NCBI GenBank assembly: GCA_022799115.1 | Contig: JAAWNT010000016.1 | Span: 1 to 50,409 of the forward strand | Direction: 5' to 3' | Origin: Clostridiales bacterium | GTDB taxonomy: Bacteria > Bacillota > Clostridia > Oscillospirales > Acutalibacteraceae | DNA length: 50,409 nucleotides | Part shown: in pieces, positions 22,367-31,930 of the stretch | Layout: each line of letters opens with the position of its first letter | Position numbering within the stretch: the stretch's first letter is position 1 | The notes under the pieces: generated by a model | The model's database searches: none | Seen by the model: only the letters and a program-made list of their open reading frames with translations | Told to the model about the DNA's origin: nothing | Translations under genes and position numbers: made by a program

Positions 22367-23542
22367 ATGCCAAGACCCAAAAAGGAGGCCCCAAATCATG
22401 CCGGTGGCCTTTACGAAATTAAAATAACGATAGGGAAGACGGTTGAAGGAAAACTAATCCGCAAGTCGTTTTACAGTTCCGAAAGTAAGGCGGATGCGAA
22501 GAAACAAGCTCAGCAATATGTAATAAACAAAGAAGTTGCGGAACGTACTGTGGGCCAATTTGTAGACCATGAAGTAACTTTTGGAGAATGGGCCTTAAAA
22601 TGGCTTGAAGTCTACAAAAAGGGTAAAGTTAAGGGTAACACGTATTACGGGACCTATCAAAACCCCGTAGAAAAGCATTTAATTCCTAAATTTGGCGGAA
22701 TTTTATTGAAGGATATCAAGCCGGTAGACGTTCAGAATTATTTTGCTGAGATGAAAAAGAAATACGCACTAGAGACGCTTATAAAAATCCGGAACTGTAT
22801 GAAGGAAATTTATGTGACAGCCATAGAAAATGATCTTTGTTACAAAAACCCAGTAACTAAGAGTTTGAAAATTACGAGCGTTATTCCACCCACTCCCAAG
22901 CGTGCCTATACAAAGGAAGAAAGCGAAAAAATTATACAATACGCTAAGACTCATAAAGAAGGACTTGCGATTATCGTACTGTTAGAAACAGGAATAAGCA
23001 GAAGCGAATTGTTAGGGCTAAAATGGGAGGATATAGATTATAAGGATTCCGTTATCTACATAAATCAAGGGACGGTCAGTCTGTCCGATCCAGAAACCGG
23101 AAAATATATGACGGTATCGCAAGGGTTAAAAAACGCGTATCGCCAAAGATTTATACCGATTAGCAAAGATTTGTTGAATATGATTATCGCAAAGCCTTGC
23201 CGGATTCCAGTAGGGGGTAATAAACGCAAAGGCATAGAGCCTAAAATAATACATACGGAATATATCTTTCACGGGCCTTGCGGGGGAGTCTATAACCCTC
23301 GTAACTGGTCAGCCAGGGTATATGATAGCTTTATGGCGGATATGCACAAGGCGTATCCAGAAATACCTATTCTTAGTTGCCATGAGTTGAGACACACAAA
23401 GGCTACGCTTTTAAAGGATGATGGCGTAGACTTGTTTACTATCGCTAAAATTCTAGGCCATTCAAATTTAGACATGCTGTCAAAGCGGTACGCTCATAAC
23501 ACGGTTGAAGCATTAAAAAAGGCTCTTGGCTTAGAGGATTAA
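22367..23542 (+). CDS. Tyrosine integrase
   Basis: Site-specific recombinase that inserts and excises the prophage; 391 residues, standard for Tn916/phage-type integrases. The Lys-rich N-terminus is an arm-binding domain, residues 65-150 a SAM-like core-binding domain, and the catalytic domain has Arg212 (ETGISRSELLGL), His339-x-x-Arg342 (CHELRHTKA), His365 (LGHSNL) and the nucleophile Tyr375. ATG 22367 follows AAGGAGGT; the frame is open further up. It reads towards attR, 90 bases away. Confidence 0.96.
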   Translation: MPRPKKEAPNHAGGLYEIKITIGKTVEGKLIRKSFYSSESKADAKKQAQQYVINKEVAERTVGQFVDHEVTFGEWALKWLEVYKKGKVKGNTYYGTYQNPVEKHLIPKFGGILLKDIKPVDVQNYFAEMKKKYALETLIKIRNCMKEIYVTAIENDLCYKNPVTKSLKITSVIPPTPKRAYTKEESEKIIQYAKTHKEGLAIIVLLETGISRSELLGLKWEDIDYKDSVIYINQGTVSLSDPETGKYMTVSQGLKNAYRQRFIPISKDLLNMIIAKPCRIPVGGNKRKGIEPKIIHTEYIFHGPCGGVYNPRNWSARVYDSFMADMHKAYPEIPILSCHELRHTKATLLKDDGVDLFTIAKILGHSNLDMLSKRYAHNTVEALKKALGLED

Positions 23543-23547
23543 TCAAG

Positions 23548-23572
23548 GTACAAGTGTCGTATAAGTGTCGTA
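23548..23572 (+). repeat. Putative integrase arm-type sites
   Basis: Two direct copies of AAGTGTCGTA (23552-23561 and 23563-23572) between the integrase stop and attR, a usual place for arm-binding sites. A 14-base identical copy (GTACAAGTGTCGTA) recurs at 24646-24659. Confidence 0.5.
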
Positions 23573-23630
23573 AATTTAATATGAGAAGATCGGGAATGCA
23601 GGAATAAAGCCATTTTTTGGTGTTTTGGGA

Positions 23631-23679
23631 TCGCCTCACACGCGAGAGGTCATGGGTTCGAGTCCCTTTGTGTCCACCA
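23631..23679 (+). pseudogene. attR: 3' fragment of a tRNA-Val(CAC)-like gene
   Basis: CTCACAC with flanking CGC/GCG gives an anticodon loop with CAC, ATGGG-TTCGAGT-CCCTT a T-arm with one T-T mismatch, and TGTGTCC plus ACCA the 3' acceptor half with encoded CCA. The 5' half of the tRNA is absent, as expected where a prophage has crossed over inside a tRNA gene. The intact gene should lie at attL, left of this window. The core is at most about 49 bp; its exact left end cannot be fixed from one junction. Confidence 0.75.
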
Positions 23680-23703
23680 AACAAGGAAAGATACGTTCCA
23701 CAA

Positions 23704-23730
23704 AAAACCCCGATTCTGTCGGGGTTTTTT
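23704..23730 (+). terminator. Terminator downstream of the tRNA
   Basis: AACCCCGA, loop TTCTG, TCGGGGTT and TTTT. Probably the original terminator of the tRNA transcript; it is the first host feature past attR. Confidence 0.85.
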
Positions 23731-23773
23731 GCTATTCTCAGAAAATATATAGAAAAAGGGAGAATTTGTTGTG

Positions 23774-24400
23774 ATGACCGAGCGCGAAAAAATGTTAGCT
23801 GGAAAGATATATGATCCCTTCACGGAAGGTATGCCCGAAGAGCGCACAAATGCACATCGGCTTTGTAAGTTATATAACGATACGATTGAAACAGACGCGG
23901 AAAAGCGTAACGAAATTTTGGATGAACTGCTTCCAAACCGCGGCGAGAATGTCTATCTGCAAGGGCCGATTTATTTTGATTTTGGAACCAATACGGTGAT
24001 CGGAAACGACAGCTATGCCAACTTCAATTTTACGGTATTGGATGAAGGTAAGGTTTCCATCGGAAATTCGGTGTTTATTGGTCCCAACGTTTCCCTGCTG
24101 ACAGCGATCCATCCGCTTTGCTATCAGGATCGGAATTCGTTTTACAATGCAAAAACCGGAAATACCACCAATATCGAATATACGGCGCCGATTACAATTG
24201 GAGATAACTGTTGGATTGCCGCAAACGTAACCATTTGCGGCGGCGTAACGATCGGGGCTGGCTGCGTAATTGGGGCAGGCTCTGTGGTAACGAGAGACAT
24301 TCCGGCCAATCATCTTGCCGCCGGAGTTCCCTGCCGTGTGATCCGCGCGATTACGGAACAAGACCGCCTTTCCGCTCATCCAGAACTTTTCGCGGAATAA
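23774..24400 (+). CDS. Maltose/galactoside O-acetyltransferase-like enzyme
   Basis: Left-handed beta-helix acetyltransferase of the LacA/Maa family, 208 residues. The N-terminal cap (TEREKMLAGKIYDPF...NAHRLCKLYNDT) is typical; hexapeptide repeats run from about residue 70 to 190 (NTVIGNDSYANFNFTVLD, VSIGNSVFIGPNVSLLTA, TICGGVTIGAGCVIGAGSVV). The catalytic His is in LLTAIHPL. It transfers acetyl from acetyl-CoA to a sugar; the real acceptor is unknown. ATG 23774 follows AGGGAGA by 10 bases. It stands alone, with no partner sugar genes. Confidence 0.9.
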   Translation: MTEREKMLAGKIYDPFTEGMPEERTNAHRLCKLYNDTIETDAEKRNEILDELLPNRGENVYLQGPIYFDFGTNTVIGNDSYANFNFTVLDEGKVSIGNSVFIGPNVSLLTAIHPLCYQDRNSFYNAKTGNTTNIEYTAPITIGDNCWIAANVTICGGVTIGAGCVIGAGSVVTRDIPANHLAAGVPCRVIRAITEQDRLSAHPELFAE

Positions 24401-24540
24401 AGGCAAAACAGCATGTTTTTGGAACATCCGGCGTCCGTTCAGTAAGGGATATACTGGATTTGTTCAAGGATTTTATATGATGAGAGTCCCAAGTCCTGCG
24501 CCGGTTTGTCGAAATATCTATTCAATAAAATAAAAACGCG

Positions 24541-24585
24541 AAAGCCCGCAAGGATACCGATTTTTGGTATCTTTGCGGGCTTTTG
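24541..24585. terminator. Bidirectional terminator hairpin
   Basis: AAAGCCCGCAA plus GATACC pairs with GGTATC plus TTGCGGGCTTT over a short loop, with T-rich flanks on both sides. It lies 140 bases past the acetyltransferase. Confidence 0.8.
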
Positions 24586-25065
24586 TTTTGCCCATATTTT
24601 TTGCGGCGGTCCGCCGTTCAATCGTCGTTTTAAAACCGTTATGTCGTACAAGTGTCGTACTCTTTCGAGGTCCCGTCTTGGCGGCAAGGGCGTTGGCTTC
24701 GTCCCTGCCTGGGGAATAACGGGATAACCAAATAACAGGGGCTGGGGTCGGCGGGCACACTGGTTGATCCACATTTTTTCCGAAGCTGTGCGTATGTGCG
24801 GATCTGCCGGTTCTGGTTCGGGAATGTTACTTGCTGAAAGATAACATTGTGCTAATAGCATAGGGTAACTAACAAATCTATACATAAATTCCAATGAATT
24901 CTAACGTTTTTGGCCTAGTAAATTATAATCGGTTTTTTTATACTAAAGTACGCCTAAGCGTTGGCATTGTTTCTTGTAGATCAACCAAAGCGGCAGTGAT
25001 GAGGTTTACTCCCACTGTGCAGAAGATAGGGTAAACTGCTGTTTTGGTATCTAAATAGAAAAATA
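24586..25065. other. Intergenic stretch without a supported gene
   Basis: Contains a copy of the integrase arm-like motif (24646-24659). A reverse open frame exists (24439-24894) but spans the terminator and has no ribosome site. A ribosome site AGGAGAAG directly precedes the GH85 start at 25,080; I see no certain promoter. Confidence 0.4.
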
Positions 25066-25079
25066 AAAGGAGAAGAAAG

Positions 25080-28000
25080 ATGAAAAGCAAGAGATTTCGA
25101 AAAGGCGTTTCCGTGCTTCTTTCCGCGGCTATGGCGGCGTCCTGTCTGACGACGGGATTGACCACGCTGGCGGCGGGGCACGATTTGGTCCTTCCTCAAG
25201 GAGAGCAGGCGCTGGGAAAAGCCCAGCCCCGTTTCCCGGGCTACCGTGTGGAGGATATTAAAAACTGGAACGCCGAAACCGACCCGTTTTCCGATATGGT
25301 GCGGGCCCGGGTTCCCCTGCAACAGCGCAACGAGCAGTTCCAGGCGACCCAGGCAAACCCCACCCTCACCGACGACGCCAAGGTCATGCTGATGCAAACC
25401 GACTACAACGGCACGCCCTTCGACAACATGCTGTACAACAACGATTTCTCCCAGTATGTGTTCAATTACTGGCAGTACACGGACATGTTCAGCCCCTGGC
25501 ACGGAGCGGCCACAGCGGCTACGCCGTCCTCCTTCTTTGGCATGAACTTTGAATACGGCACCATCAATATCCCCAACGCGGCCTACACCAACGCGGCCCA
25601 CAAAAACGGCGTAAAGTCCATCGCCTGCATGTATTTTGACGCCGGCAACCGCAAAGGGCAGACCATCCGCGAGCTGCTGGAGAAGGACGACGAGGGAAAT
25701 TACATCGTGGTCAACAAGCTGGCGGAAATTGCCGAGTACTATGGATTTGACGGATATTTCTTTAACCAGGAGGAATTCCCCGGCGACCAAAAGGTGTTAA
25801 GGGCTGCTCTGCAGGAACTTTTGGGCCAGATGACCGCCCGGGGGCTTTATACCCAGTACTATACGGCGGGCCTGAGAAACATAACCAAACAGTACGAGCC
25901 CTGGCTGAGGAACGCCGATGGGGAGATGGTGTGCAATTCCATCTTCACCGACTATGTAATAGGCTCTTGGAAGTGGCCCAACGTGGACGACAGCGTGAAA
26001 TTCTGCAACCAGCAGGGCTACAGCATTTACGACGTGGGATTCTATGGCCTGGAGTGCAATCTGGGTGGAGTCAACGCTCACCCGGGTGACGGCGCTTTTA
26101 TCGAAGGCACCAGGAACTTAAAGGCCAGCATCGCCCTGTTTACCCCCAGCGACTACTATCTGCGCAAGCTCACCTTCAACGACGACAACCCCAACCTTCC
26201 GGCTTTCCAGCAGAACCGGTTCCAGTGGATGGTGGCCGACCGGGAGAGAATTTTCTTCTCCGGCGCCAAGCACGATCCCACCGACACGGAATTTGAAGGC
26301 ACGGTGGACTGGTCCAAAGTGGGTTACTCCAATGTGAGCGCCCGCGGCGTGGCGCAGTATACCTCGTCGCGCTCGGTGATCGACGGATCCGCCTTCTATT
26401 CCAACTTCAACACCGGCAAAGGGATGCAGTACTTTGTGGACGGCGCGGTTTCCCGCGACGAGGAGTGGTCCAACATCAATATCCAGGACATTCTGCCCTC
26501 CTGGCAGTGGTGGATGGAATCCGAAGGCCAGAAGCTGGGCGTGGACTTTGACTACGGCGTGAAGGAAGAGCGCGCGGATATTAACAGCCAGCGCATCAGC
26601 ACGCCTTATACCCAAGTGGGCGCGTATAACGGGGGCTCCTCCCTGGTGGTGTACGGCGACATCAACGCGGAAAACTTCCTGCATCTGTACAAAACCGACT
26701 TACAAGTCAAGGAAGGCAGCAAATTTTCCATTACATACAATAAGGTTTCCGCCACCGACAGCTCCGCAATGGAGATCGGCGTGATCTTCAAAAACGCGCC
26801 CGATACAGTGGTCACCTTTACTGTGCCCAATTCGGGCAAACAGACCGACGGCTGGGTGACCAAGCAAATCTCCATCCCCGAGGATTACGCGGGCGAGGAG
26901 ATCGCCGCCATCGGCCTTGCCTTCAAGGACGGCAAGAATGGCGTGAAGGATTACCAGATGAACATCGGTGAAATCAAACTCACTGACGGAACCAATCATA
27001 CTCCGGACGCTCCCACCGGCCTGAGCATCCGCGCAGCCTACGACACCAAGGAGATGATCCTTGATTGGGATTTGGCGGATTTTGATACCGTGGACAAATA
27101 CAACGTTTATGCAAATATGTCCGACGGCAGCAGAATCTGCTTAGGCGGCGTGTACGACGGGGTATACTATGTGAAGAACACCATGGCGGACGGCATTGTG
27201 ACCATGGAAGTGACCGCGGTGGGTAAGGACGGTTCCGAGAGCGAACCCGCGACGGTGGAATTCTCCTACAGTGAGAACGTCAGCAATGTGAAGGTAGAGG
27301 AATCGCTGGACGCCAACGGCCTGACCATGCAGGCGGCGAATGCCGGATACCTGGACGTGAGCTTTACAAAGCCCAATGTGGATTACAAAGAGCTGCGCCT
27401 GGACTTTAAATCGGTATATGCCGCGGATGATACCTCCTATTCCATGACCGTGGGCAGCGACGCGGATTCCGCCCGGTTCTATATCCCCAGAGGCCACGGG
27501 GAATCCTATGACCTGTATATCACCACAGTATTTGAGGATGGAAGCGAAAGCGAACCCATCGCCTACCGCGGACGCCTCAGGGACGTGTGGAGCCAGCCCT
27601 TGGAGGAAAAGGACGTGACGATTGCTGACAATAAGATCAGCTTTAATCCTCCCGCTTCCGTGGACTGGTACAAGATTTACGCCTACGCGGATGGAGAAAA
27701 ATTCTATGAGGGCGCCAGAGGCGTGGATTTTATTTACAATGGAATAGCGATTCCGGAAGGCGCAAACGCGGTCGACGTCGTTTTGGAGGACTACTTTGGA
27801 AATCTGTCCGATCCCTACTCGGTTACGGTCAGCAGGTACGCGACGGCCACTGGAAAGATTGATGAAGCCTCCGTTCCGGACGATGCGCTGCGCCAGGCCA
27901 TCATCGAGCAAATCGGCTCGGATAGCGCTTCGGCTGTGGACGCCTACACAGGCGTTTTGGATCTCACCGGTTTAGATATCCACGACTTGACCGGACTCAA

Positions 28001-29978
28001 ACTGGTGGCCCGTGCCCAGAACATTATTCTCAGCGAAACCCCCATTGAACGAATTGGAAAAGATACCTTTGGCGTTTATGTGCAGAAGGTAGACCTCTCT
28101 GATTGTTCGGATCTGAAGATTGTCCATAGAAGCGCCTTTGCCGGCACCAAAAAGCTGCGCGAAGTGGATATCACGGGATGTTCCGCTTTGCAGGTGCTGG
28201 AAATTGTAAATTCTTCCGTGGAGAAGCTCATTTACGGCGACGCCGCCGCGTTCCCGGAGCTGATGCGTTTGGATTTGTCCGGTTCCCGCTTTGAAATGAG
28301 CGAGGGCACGGCGGAATACGCCTTTGCCGCGCAGATCGCAACCCAGACAAGCGAGGACAAAGCATTCGAGACCTATGACCCCGATGTGGAGATCAATATG
28401 GCTCTGAACGCCGCGATCGTGGAAGATCAAACTACGGTGGATTTAAAAACCGCGAAAAAGCTGGTTGACGGCAAATTCAGTTGGATCGAACTGTATGATC
28501 CGCCGGTAACCTTCACCATCGATTTGGGACAGCCTCGGTTAATTACTTCCTGGATTTTGTATAATGACTCAAACTATTATGGTTTCCAGGATTTCACAAT
28601 CTCCGCTTCCAATGACGGCGTGAATTATGAGGAAATCGTCAACGTGGCGGGCAATAGCATAAAACAAATAAGCGGCAAGATCGCCAACCCCCAGGAATAT
28701 CGCTACTATCAGCTGACAGGAACCGCATTCTTTGAGGACGGCGGCGATCTTAAAGAGCTGGAGCTTTATGGATATCAGAAGATTACCTACACCAGCGAAG
28801 TGAAATTCGATAACCAGCGTCCTAGATTTGTCACCAACGGAGTCAATACCAATGTTACTCTGAATAGAAAGAATGGACAGGTATTGGATCTTCAAGAAAT
28901 TCTCGCTGACGCCATTGCCCAGGCGAACGCCCAGTGCTTTACTGTAAACGGCAGCGCTCCCGCCGAGCTGGAAGGCGCCCAATGGCTGGATCCCGAGTAT
29001 ACGTTAGCTCCCGAAACCCAGGACAAGGAAAAAGAGATTCATCTGATCCAGACCGTCGACGCCAAAGGCGATACAAGCTATGCGAAGTCTATCGACGGCT
29101 CGGTTGACGGCGTTTATACCGTCAAGTATATCACCCTGGATTCCAACAATATGGAAGGCGAAACCCTGTACACCTTTACTGTCAATGTAAAGGGCGTGAC
29201 CGCCGTGCTGGAGAAAGTCATTGAAGCCGCGGAGCAGCTTGTGAAAGACGGCGCTTTAAACGGGACCATGGAAGCGGTGGTGAATGAGTTCAACGCCGCT
29301 TTGGAAGAAGCCAAAACAATCGTTGCAAAAGAAGACGCTTCACAGGCTGAAATCAACGCCTCCACCCTCCGTCTGCTGTCCGCAATGGCCAAGGTGGACT
29401 GGAAACAGGGCGATAAGACGGTTCTGGAAATCGCAGTGGAAGTGGCCGGAAGCATCGAAAGCAACCTCAGCCTGTATGTGGAAGCCGGCAAGCAGGAATT
29501 TGTGGACGCTTTGGCGGAAGCCCGCGCCATTCTGGAGAGCGGAAACGCCTGGCAGGACGACATTGACGCATCCGTCACCCGTCTGGTGGAGGCCATGAGC
29601 GCTATGCGGATGGCCGCCAATAAGGACATTCTCAATGAGATGATCGGCAAAGCTCAGTCCATCAATCTGAGCGCCTACACGGCGGACAGCGCCAACGCGG
29701 TGCGCGCGGCCCTGGCGAACGCCGAGGCGGTAGCGGCGGACGCAAACGCCGCCCAGAACGATGTGGACGCGGCGGCGAACGCCCTGAAAGCAGCGCTCGG
29801 CGGTCTGGTCGTTGTCAACGGCGACGGAAACAACGGCAATACGAACGCGGGAAGCAACGTGCCGATGGGCGACGGCAGCGCTCCCACGCAGACCGGCGAC
29901 AGCGGCGCGGCCTCTCTGGCCATGCTGGCCCTGTTCAGCGCAGGCACTGTGGTACTGCTGAAGAAAAAGCAAAAGTAA
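25080..29978 (+). CDS. Secreted, cell-wall-anchored GH85 endo-beta-N-acetylglucosaminidase
   Basis: Releases N-glycans from glycoproteins by cutting the chitobiose core; 1,632 residues. A signal peptide (1-32, ending TTLAAG) is followed by the GH85 catalytic domain (about 45-420), with the Asn/Glu pair expected in GYFFNQEE at 225-232. Then come beta-sandwich/Fn3-like domains (about 500-900), leucine-rich repeats (about 960-1080), an F5/8 type C-like domain (about 1110-1230: PPVTFTIDLGQPRLITSWIL), FIVAR-type helical repeats (about 1360-1580), and a C-terminal sorting signal: TQTGD, hydrophobic segment, KKKQK. A host-glycan forager on the cell surface. Promoter not seen. Confidence 0.92.
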   Translation: MKSKRFRKGVSVLLSAAMAASCLTTGLTTLAAGHDLVLPQGEQALGKAQPRFPGYRVEDIKNWNAETDPFSDMVRARVPLQQRNEQFQATQANPTLTDDAKVMLMQTDYNGTPFDNMLYNNDFSQYVFNYWQYTDMFSPWHGAATAATPSSFFGMNFEYGTINIPNAAYTNAAHKNGVKSIACMYFDAGNRKGQTIRELLEKDDEGNYIVVNKLAEIAEYYGFDGYFFNQEEFPGDQKVLRAALQELLGQMTARGLYTQYYTAGLRNITKQYEPWLRNADGEMVCNSIFTDYVIGSWKWPNVDDSVKFCNQQGYSIYDVGFYGLECNLGGVNAHPGDGAFIEGTRNLKASIALFTPSDYYLRKLTFNDDNPNLPAFQQNRFQWMVADRERIFFSGAKHDPTDTEFEGTVDWSKVGYSNVSARGVAQYTSSRSVIDGSAFYSNFNTGKGMQYFVDGAVSRDEEWSNINIQDILPSWQWWMESEGQKLGVDFDYGVKEERADINSQRISTPYTQVGAYNGGSSLVVYGDINAENFLHLYKTDLQVKEGSKFSITYNKVSATDSSAMEIGVIFKNAPDTVVTFTVPNSGKQTDGWVTKQISIPEDYAGEEIAAIGLAFKDGKNGVKDYQMNIGEIKLTDGTNHTPDAPTGLSIRAAYDTKEMILDWDLADFDTVDKYNVYANMSDGSRICLGGVYDGVYYVKNTMADGIVTMEVTAVGKDGSESEPATVEFSYSENVSNVKVEESLDANGLTMQAANAGYLDVSFTKPNVDYKELRLDFKSVYAADDTSYSMTVGSDADSARFYIPRGHGESYDLYITTVFEDGSESEPIAYRGRLRDVWSQPLEEKDVTIADNKISFNPPASVDWYKIYAYADGEKFYEGARGVDFIYNGIAIPEGANAVDVVLEDYFGNLSDPYSVTVSRYATATGKIDEASVPDDALRQAIIEQIGSDSASAVDAYTGVLDLTGLDIHDLTGLKLVARAQNIILSETPIERIGKDTFGVYVQKVDLSDCSDLKIVHRSAFAGTKKLREVDITGCSALQVLEIVNSSVEKLIYGDAAAFPELMRLDLSGSRFEMSEGTAEYAFAAQIATQTSEDKAFETYDPDVEINMALNAAIVEDQTTVDLKTAKKLVDGKFSWIELYDPPVTFTIDLGQPRLITSWILYNDSNYYGFQDFTISASNDGVNYEEIVNVAGNSIKQISGKIANPQEYRYYQLTGTAFFEDGGDLKELELYGYQKITYTSEVKFDNQRPRFVTNGVNTNVTLNRKNGQVLDLQEILADAIAQANAQCFTVNGSAPAELEGAQWLDPEYTLAPETQDKEKEIHLIQTVDAKGDTSYAKSIDGSVDGVYTVKYITLDSNNMEGETLYTFTVNVKGVTAVLEKVIEAAEQLVKDGALNGTMEAVVNEFNAALEEAKTIVAKEDASQAEINASTLRLLSAMAKVDWKQGDKTVLEIAVEVAGSIESNLSLYVEAGKQEFVDALAEARAILESGNAWQDDIDASVTRLVEAMSAMRMAANKDILNEMIGKAQSINLSAYTADSANAVRAALANAEAVAADANAAQNDVDAAANALKAALGGLVVVNGDGNNGNTNAGSNVPMGDGSAPTQTGDSGAASLAMLALFSAGTVVLLKKKQK

Positions 29979-30049
29979 GAAAACGGACGGATTAACGGTT
30001 TCTGTTTTACTCTCTCTTTATAAATTTCATATGTAGCCAAAAGAAAACA

Positions 30050-30105
30050 AAACAGCGAGACAAAGCGGCTCCCACCGGGACCGCGATGCCTCGCTGTTTC
30101 GTTTT
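30050..30105 (+). terminator. Terminator after the GH85 gene
   Basis: AAACAGCGAG (30050-30059) pairs with CTCGCTGTTT (30090-30099) and GTTTT follows. The 30-base loop is long for a simple terminator, with CGGCTCCCACCGGGACCG possibly forming an inner stem. Confidence 0.65.
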
Positions 30106-30277
30106 AAGGGAAAGAATACCGAACTCAACAGGCCGCGGCGCGTCCCTTGGGGATACGGCGGGGTCCGGCCACAGTCAGACAAGTCATACAGCCCATGCAT
30201 TGCGCCGGCCGCTATGGGGGTGATGCGAAAGAGAGCGGACGCAATACGCTGCGTCGATCGCTTTGGATAGGAACCGT

Positions 30278-31609
30278 TTACGGGGCGTTAAGGGCCGCTG
30301 TGGTAATATAATTGTAGGGCTGATTGAAATGGGGGAGGAAAAACAGGTCCAAAAGCGCCAGCTTGTCGATGGTCAATCCTTCCTGGATGGCCAGGGAAAA
30401 CAGGTGAATTCCCATGGACATGTCGTAGCGCGAGCACATTTGCGCTCCCAGGATGCGGCGGGTGGATTTGTCGTAGACCAGGCGAAGCTTCACCTTCTGG
30501 TTGTCCCGCATGAAACGGGGACGCTGGTAGTCCTCACAATCAGCCGCAGCGGCGGAGAATCCCAGGCGCTGGGCTTTTTGCAGGCTAAGCCCGGTGGCCA
30601 CCATGTTGAGCCCCCAAATGCGGATTCCATTGGAGCCCTGCACGCCGGGTGTCTGAAGCGCCCCGCCGCAGGCGTTATGCCCGGCGATGATCCCGGAGCG
30701 CACGGCGTTGGTGGCCAGGGCGATGTATCCGGCGTCCTGGGCGGCGTTGTCATACACCACTGCGCAATCCCCAATGGCGAACACATCCGGGTCGCTGGTG
30801 CGCTGTCCCGGGTCCACTCGATAGGCGCCGTTTTGATAGGTATCAAGCCGCCCGGAACCCAATTTGCTGTTGGGAGTGAAGCCCAGGGCCAGCACCACCA
30901 TATCGCAGTCGTAGCGGCCGCTGGTGGTGAGCGCCCGCTGCACCCGTCCCTCCCCCTCAATGGCGGTGATCGACTGAGAAAAGGCGAGCCGTACCCCGTT
31001 TTGTTCCAAATTCAGGGCCATCTGCCGGGAGAATTCCAGATCGTAATAGCTGCTAAGGCAGGTATCCGCCGCGTCGATGAGAATCACCTCTTTGCCGTGG
31101 AGCCGGAAGGCTTCGGCCAGTTCCACCCCAATATACCCCGCGCCCACCACGGCCACGGTGCGAATGTCGCCGGATTGCAGCTTTTCCACCACCTCCTGGG
31201 CGTCCTGGTAGCGTTTGACCAGCTGCACGTTTTGCAGGTCCCGCCCCGGGATGGAGGGAATCACCGGCAGACTGCCGGTGGCTAAGATCAGTTTGTCGTA
31301 GGATTCCCGACGCTCATTGCCCTCTCGGTCCACGGCGGAAACCGTCTTGCCGTCAAAGTCGATGCCGGTGACGGTGGTTTCCATGTGTACCCGAGCCCCT
31401 TTGTCCGCCATGATCTGCTGGGAGGAGTAGAAGAGCCCCTCGGGCCCGTCAATTTGTCCGCCGATCCACAGAGCCATACCGCAGCCTAAAAAGCTGATGT
31501 TGGAGTTTGCGTCCAATACCACAACTTCATTGCCCGGGTAATGGTCCAGAATGGTGTTGATGGCGGCGGTGCCGGCGTGATTTGCGCCGACGACAACAAT
31601 TTTACTCAT
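30278..31609 (-). CDS. FAD-dependent NADH oxidase (Nox/CoA-disulfide reductase family)
   Basis: Flavoprotein that oxidises NAD(P)H, probably reducing O2 to water; 443 residues. N-terminal FAD site [12 protein letters not shown] with His11, active Cys43 in SFLGCGM, second dinucleotide site [17 protein letters not shown] for NADH, and a third FAD motif [14 protein letters not shown]. The C-terminal [13 protein letters not shown] matches water-forming Nox proteins; a CoA-disulfide reductase is the main alternative. ATG 31609 has GCGAGGAA upstream. It is divergent from gapN across about 320 bases; both affect the NAD(P)H balance and may share control. Confidence 0.87.
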   Translation of the reverse strand: MSKIVVVGANHAGTAAINTILDHYPGNEVVVLDANSNISFLGCGMALWIGGQIDGPEGLFYSSQQIMADKGARVHMETTVTGIDFDGKTVSAVDREGNERRESYDKLILATGSLPVIPSIPGRDLQNVQLVKRYQDAQEVVEKLQSGDIRTVAVVGAGYIGVELAEAFRLHGKEVILIDAADTCLSSYYDLEFSRQMALNLEQNGVRLAFSQSITAIEGEGRVQRALTTSGRYDCDMVVLALGFTPNSKLGSGRLDTYQNGAYRVDPGQRTSDPDVFAIGDCAVVYDNAAQDAGYIALATNAVRSGIIAGHNACGGALQTPGVQGSNGIRIWGLNMVATGLSLQKAQRLGFSAAAADCEDYQRPRFMRDNQKVKLRLVYDKSTRRILGAQMCSRYDMSMGIHLFSLAIQEGLTIDKLALLDLFFLPHFNQPYNYITTAALNAP

Positions 31610-31930
31610 AATCAATTCCTCGCTCTTTTGATGGAGTTTTCCCATCTAGTGTACACCGGTTTTCCGTGGTTTATGAATTTTACCGTCCGCCGTTTCATAC
31701 TTTATAGAATTTGGACCATACTAGAGGTATCCAATAACGCCTGCTCCAAGCGCTGGAACGGTTAATGGCGGCACGGCCTGCGGGAATGGAAGACCCGCGG
31801 ACGCAGGGCGCGTCCATTTCCGGCGGAGAGAATCCGTAGGGCGCAACCTGCTGTTCCAGAAGAGACCGTTTGGAATCGGGGAGTAACCTCCGCCGGGCAG
31901 TGAAACAAAAGGAAACAAGGGGGACCGTCA
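31610..31930. other. Divergent intergenic region between nox-like gene and gapN
   Basis: No gene is supported. A GGACGC/GCGTCC hairpin is visible near 31,797-31,813. A ribosome site AAGGGGG precedes gapN. I see no clear consensus promoter in either direction. Confidence 0.35.

Noticed and set aside
24439-24894. Reverse-strand frame of 151 codons between the acetyltransferase and GH85 genes
   Set aside because: It crosses a strong bidirectional terminator hairpin, has no ribosome site and low-complexity composition. Treated as non-coding.
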